Shown piece after piece: positions 63,118 through 64,000 of a DNA stretch of 64,000 nucleotides. Position numbers and translations under genes: made by a program. Numbering within the stretch: position 1 is the first letter of the stretch; each line of letters opens with the position of its first letter. This DNA is from Arthrobacter sp. StoSoilB5 (GTDB lineage: Bacteria; Actinomycetota; Actinomycetes; Actinomycetales; Micrococcaceae): contig NZ_AP024646.1 in NCBI RefSeq assembly GCF_019977235.1, forward strand, positions 2,108,001 to 2,172,000, given 5' to 3'. The notes beneath the pieces are model-generated. The model searched no databases, had not been told where the DNA came from, and was given only the letters and a program-made list of their open reading frames with translations.

Positions 63118-63900
63118 ATGTCCCAGCTGACTGGGTTGCTCGCGTCTCTCGCCGCCGGCGACGTGCGCGTGGTCGATTTGACCAATACGCTCTCGAGCGA
63201 GACGCCGACCATTCGATTGCCGGAGCCGTTCGCCAATCTGGTCGATTTCAGCCTTGAAGAGGTTTCGGCCTACAACGAACCGGGCCCATTCTGGAAGCAC
63301 CAAAACATCAGCACTGGAGAGCACATCGGTACGCATCTGGACGCGCCCATCCACTGGGTGACGGGTCGTGGCGGGAAGGACGTCTCGCAGATCGAACCAC
63401 CAAGGCTGGTCGGCCCGGCGTGCGTCCTCGACGTCAGCCATGAGGCGGCCATGGATGCTGACTTCCTGGTCGGCGTCGAGCACATAAAAGCTTGGGAAGA
63501 CGAGCACGGCCCCATACCTGAAAATGCGTGGCTTCTGGTACGCACCGGCTGGGGCGCTTATGCACAGGACCCCATGCGTTTTCTCAACGCCGATGAGGCC
63601 GGAGCCCACACCCCGGGATTCACCGTCGAGTGCGCCCAGTGGCTGGCTGACGTCGCTCCCATCTCGGGGGTCGGGGTCGAGACAGTGGGGATCGACGCCG
63701 GACTCGCTCCCACGATGGACCCGATCTTCCCGTTGCATCATTTCCTGCTGGGCGCGGACAAATACGGTGTCACGTCCCTGCAGAACCTGGACAAGCTCCC
63801 GGCCACGGGTGCGGTTATTGTCGTGGCGCCACTGCCTATCGTGGGTGGGACCGGCTCACCGGCCAGGGTCCTCGCTTTCGTGGACGGGGCCCGCGGATGA
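63118..63900 (+). CDS. Cyclase family metal-dependent hydrolase (kynurenine formamidase/isatin hydrolase-like)
   Basis: 260 aa from ATG 63118 (ribosome site AAAGGAG). The metal site is the family motif GEHIGTHLDAPIHW (His-x3-His-x-Asp). Other family segments are VVDLTNTLSSETPTIRLPEP and LLVRTGWGAYAQDP, and GVETVGIDAGLAPTMDPIFP leads into LHHFLLGADKYGVTSLQNLD. Related enzymes open formyl-kynurenine or isatin rings. With a UbiD cluster and tryptophan-type genes in the window, an indole-derived ring is plausible. It overlaps the next gene by 4 bp. Confidence 0.88.
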   Translation: MSQLTGLLASLAAGDVRVVDLTNTLSSETPTIRLPEPFANLVDFSLEEVSAYNEPGPFWKHQNISTGEHIGTHLDAPIHWVTGRGGKDVSQIEPPRLVGPACVLDVSHEAAMDADFLVGVEHIKAWEDEHGPIPENAWLLVRTGWGAYAQDPMRFLNADEAGAHTPGFTVECAQWLADVAPISGVGVETVGIDAGLAPTMDPIFPLHHFLLGADKYGVTSLQNLDKLPATGAVIVVAPLPIVGGTGSPARVLAFVDGARG

Positions 63901-64000
63901 CGACGCAAATCCACGCCACAACCAGCCCGGAAGTCTCTTCGGCGCCGCTGAGCGAAACCGTCGCCGCTCTGGTCGGCCGGACACTCGCCGAACTCGGCGC
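63897..64000 (+). CDS. N-terminal fragment of a probable thiamine-diphosphate enzyme
   Basis: 34 codons from ATG 63897, running off the right edge: LSETVAALVGRTLAELGA is typical of the start of acetolactate-synthase/benzoylformate-decarboxylase-like proteins. The 4-bp overlap with the cyclase gene suggests one operon. Family assignment is from the first 34 residues only. Confidence 0.5.
   Translation, partial: MTTQIHATTSPEVSSAPLSETVAALVGRTLAELG

Noticed and set aside
1..64000. CRISPR array, rRNA operon or plasmid replication genes
   Set aside because: No regularly spaced repeats, rRNA-like segments, or Rep/ParA genes were seen on reading through the window.

Overview
The window looks like chromosomal (or large-replicon) DNA from a high-GC actinobacterium of the Arthrobacter/Paenarthrobacter type (Micrococcaceae). 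The evidence is the EF-Tu sequence, a DUF4192 gene, frequent GTG/TTG starts, mostly GC-rich codon use and a catabolic gene repertoire typical of soil Micrococcaceae. No CRISPR array, rRNA or complete tRNA was seen.

Bases 1-12,300 are a genomic-island-like region: lower and uneven GC, long gene-poor stretches, broken mobile genes (serine resolvase fragments at both ends, an IS21-type istB remnant, a tyrosine integrase with three frameshifts next to a tRNA 3'-end that looks like an attachment site) and small accessory operons. These operons are a proteasome-fold Ntn-hydrolase gene split by a T TTT TTC frameshift site; a 2-oxoglutarate dioxygenase-like gene overlapping a HEPN-plus-zinc-ribbon gene; and a two-gene operon in which a complete EF-Tu carries a 127-residue C-terminal domain resembling the toxin-binding domain of Xre/MbcA/ParS antitoxins, followed after 4 bp by a RES-domain toxin. 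This EF-Tu-antitoxin/RES pair is the most unusual thing in the window.

Bases 12,400-20,200 form one co-directional amino-acid uptake and dissimilation cluster: PLP threonine/serine-type dehydratase, polar amino acid ABC importer, M20 peptidase, XRE-cupin regulator, RidA enamine deaminase, TetR regulator and an AlaX-like tRNA-editing protein. Bases 20,500-28,330 hold a LacI-regulated glycerophosphodiester/organophosphate locus (GDPD, Fe/2-aminoethylphosphonate-like ABC importer, HAD phosphatase) with three copies of the same GGAACGTTCC operator core. Bases 28,340-35,280 hold a decayed beta-glucuronide locus: UidA, an SDR with an N-terminal extension, a Gfo/Idh oxidoreductase, a peptide-type ABC ATPase, a permease-ATPase fusion with a stop codon exactly at the Walker A lysine, and truncated flanking genes. 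acs (acetyl-CoA synthetase) lies at 35,448-37,415.

Bases 37,575-54,900 contain a very large beta-propeller amidohydrolase, two class-V PLP enzymes of the same type, a second polar amino acid ABC importer, isopentenyl-diphosphate isomerase, a zinc alcohol dehydrogenase, XRE-cupin regulator, sodium:solute symporter with DUF3311 partner, a second amidohydrolase and a stand-alone trpB-trpA pair. Bases 54,970-64,000 carry an aromatic/heteroaromatic acid degradation cluster: alpha/beta hydrolase, LysR regulator, flavin-reductase-like protein, UbiX-type prenyltransferase, a phytoene-desaturase-like oxidoreductase and UbiD-type decarboxylase on the minus strand, with a divergent AAHS-type MFS transporter, a cyclase/formamidase-family hydrolase and the start of a probable ThDP enzyme on the plus strand. 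Product names rest on sequence motifs read by eye; substrates are inferred.
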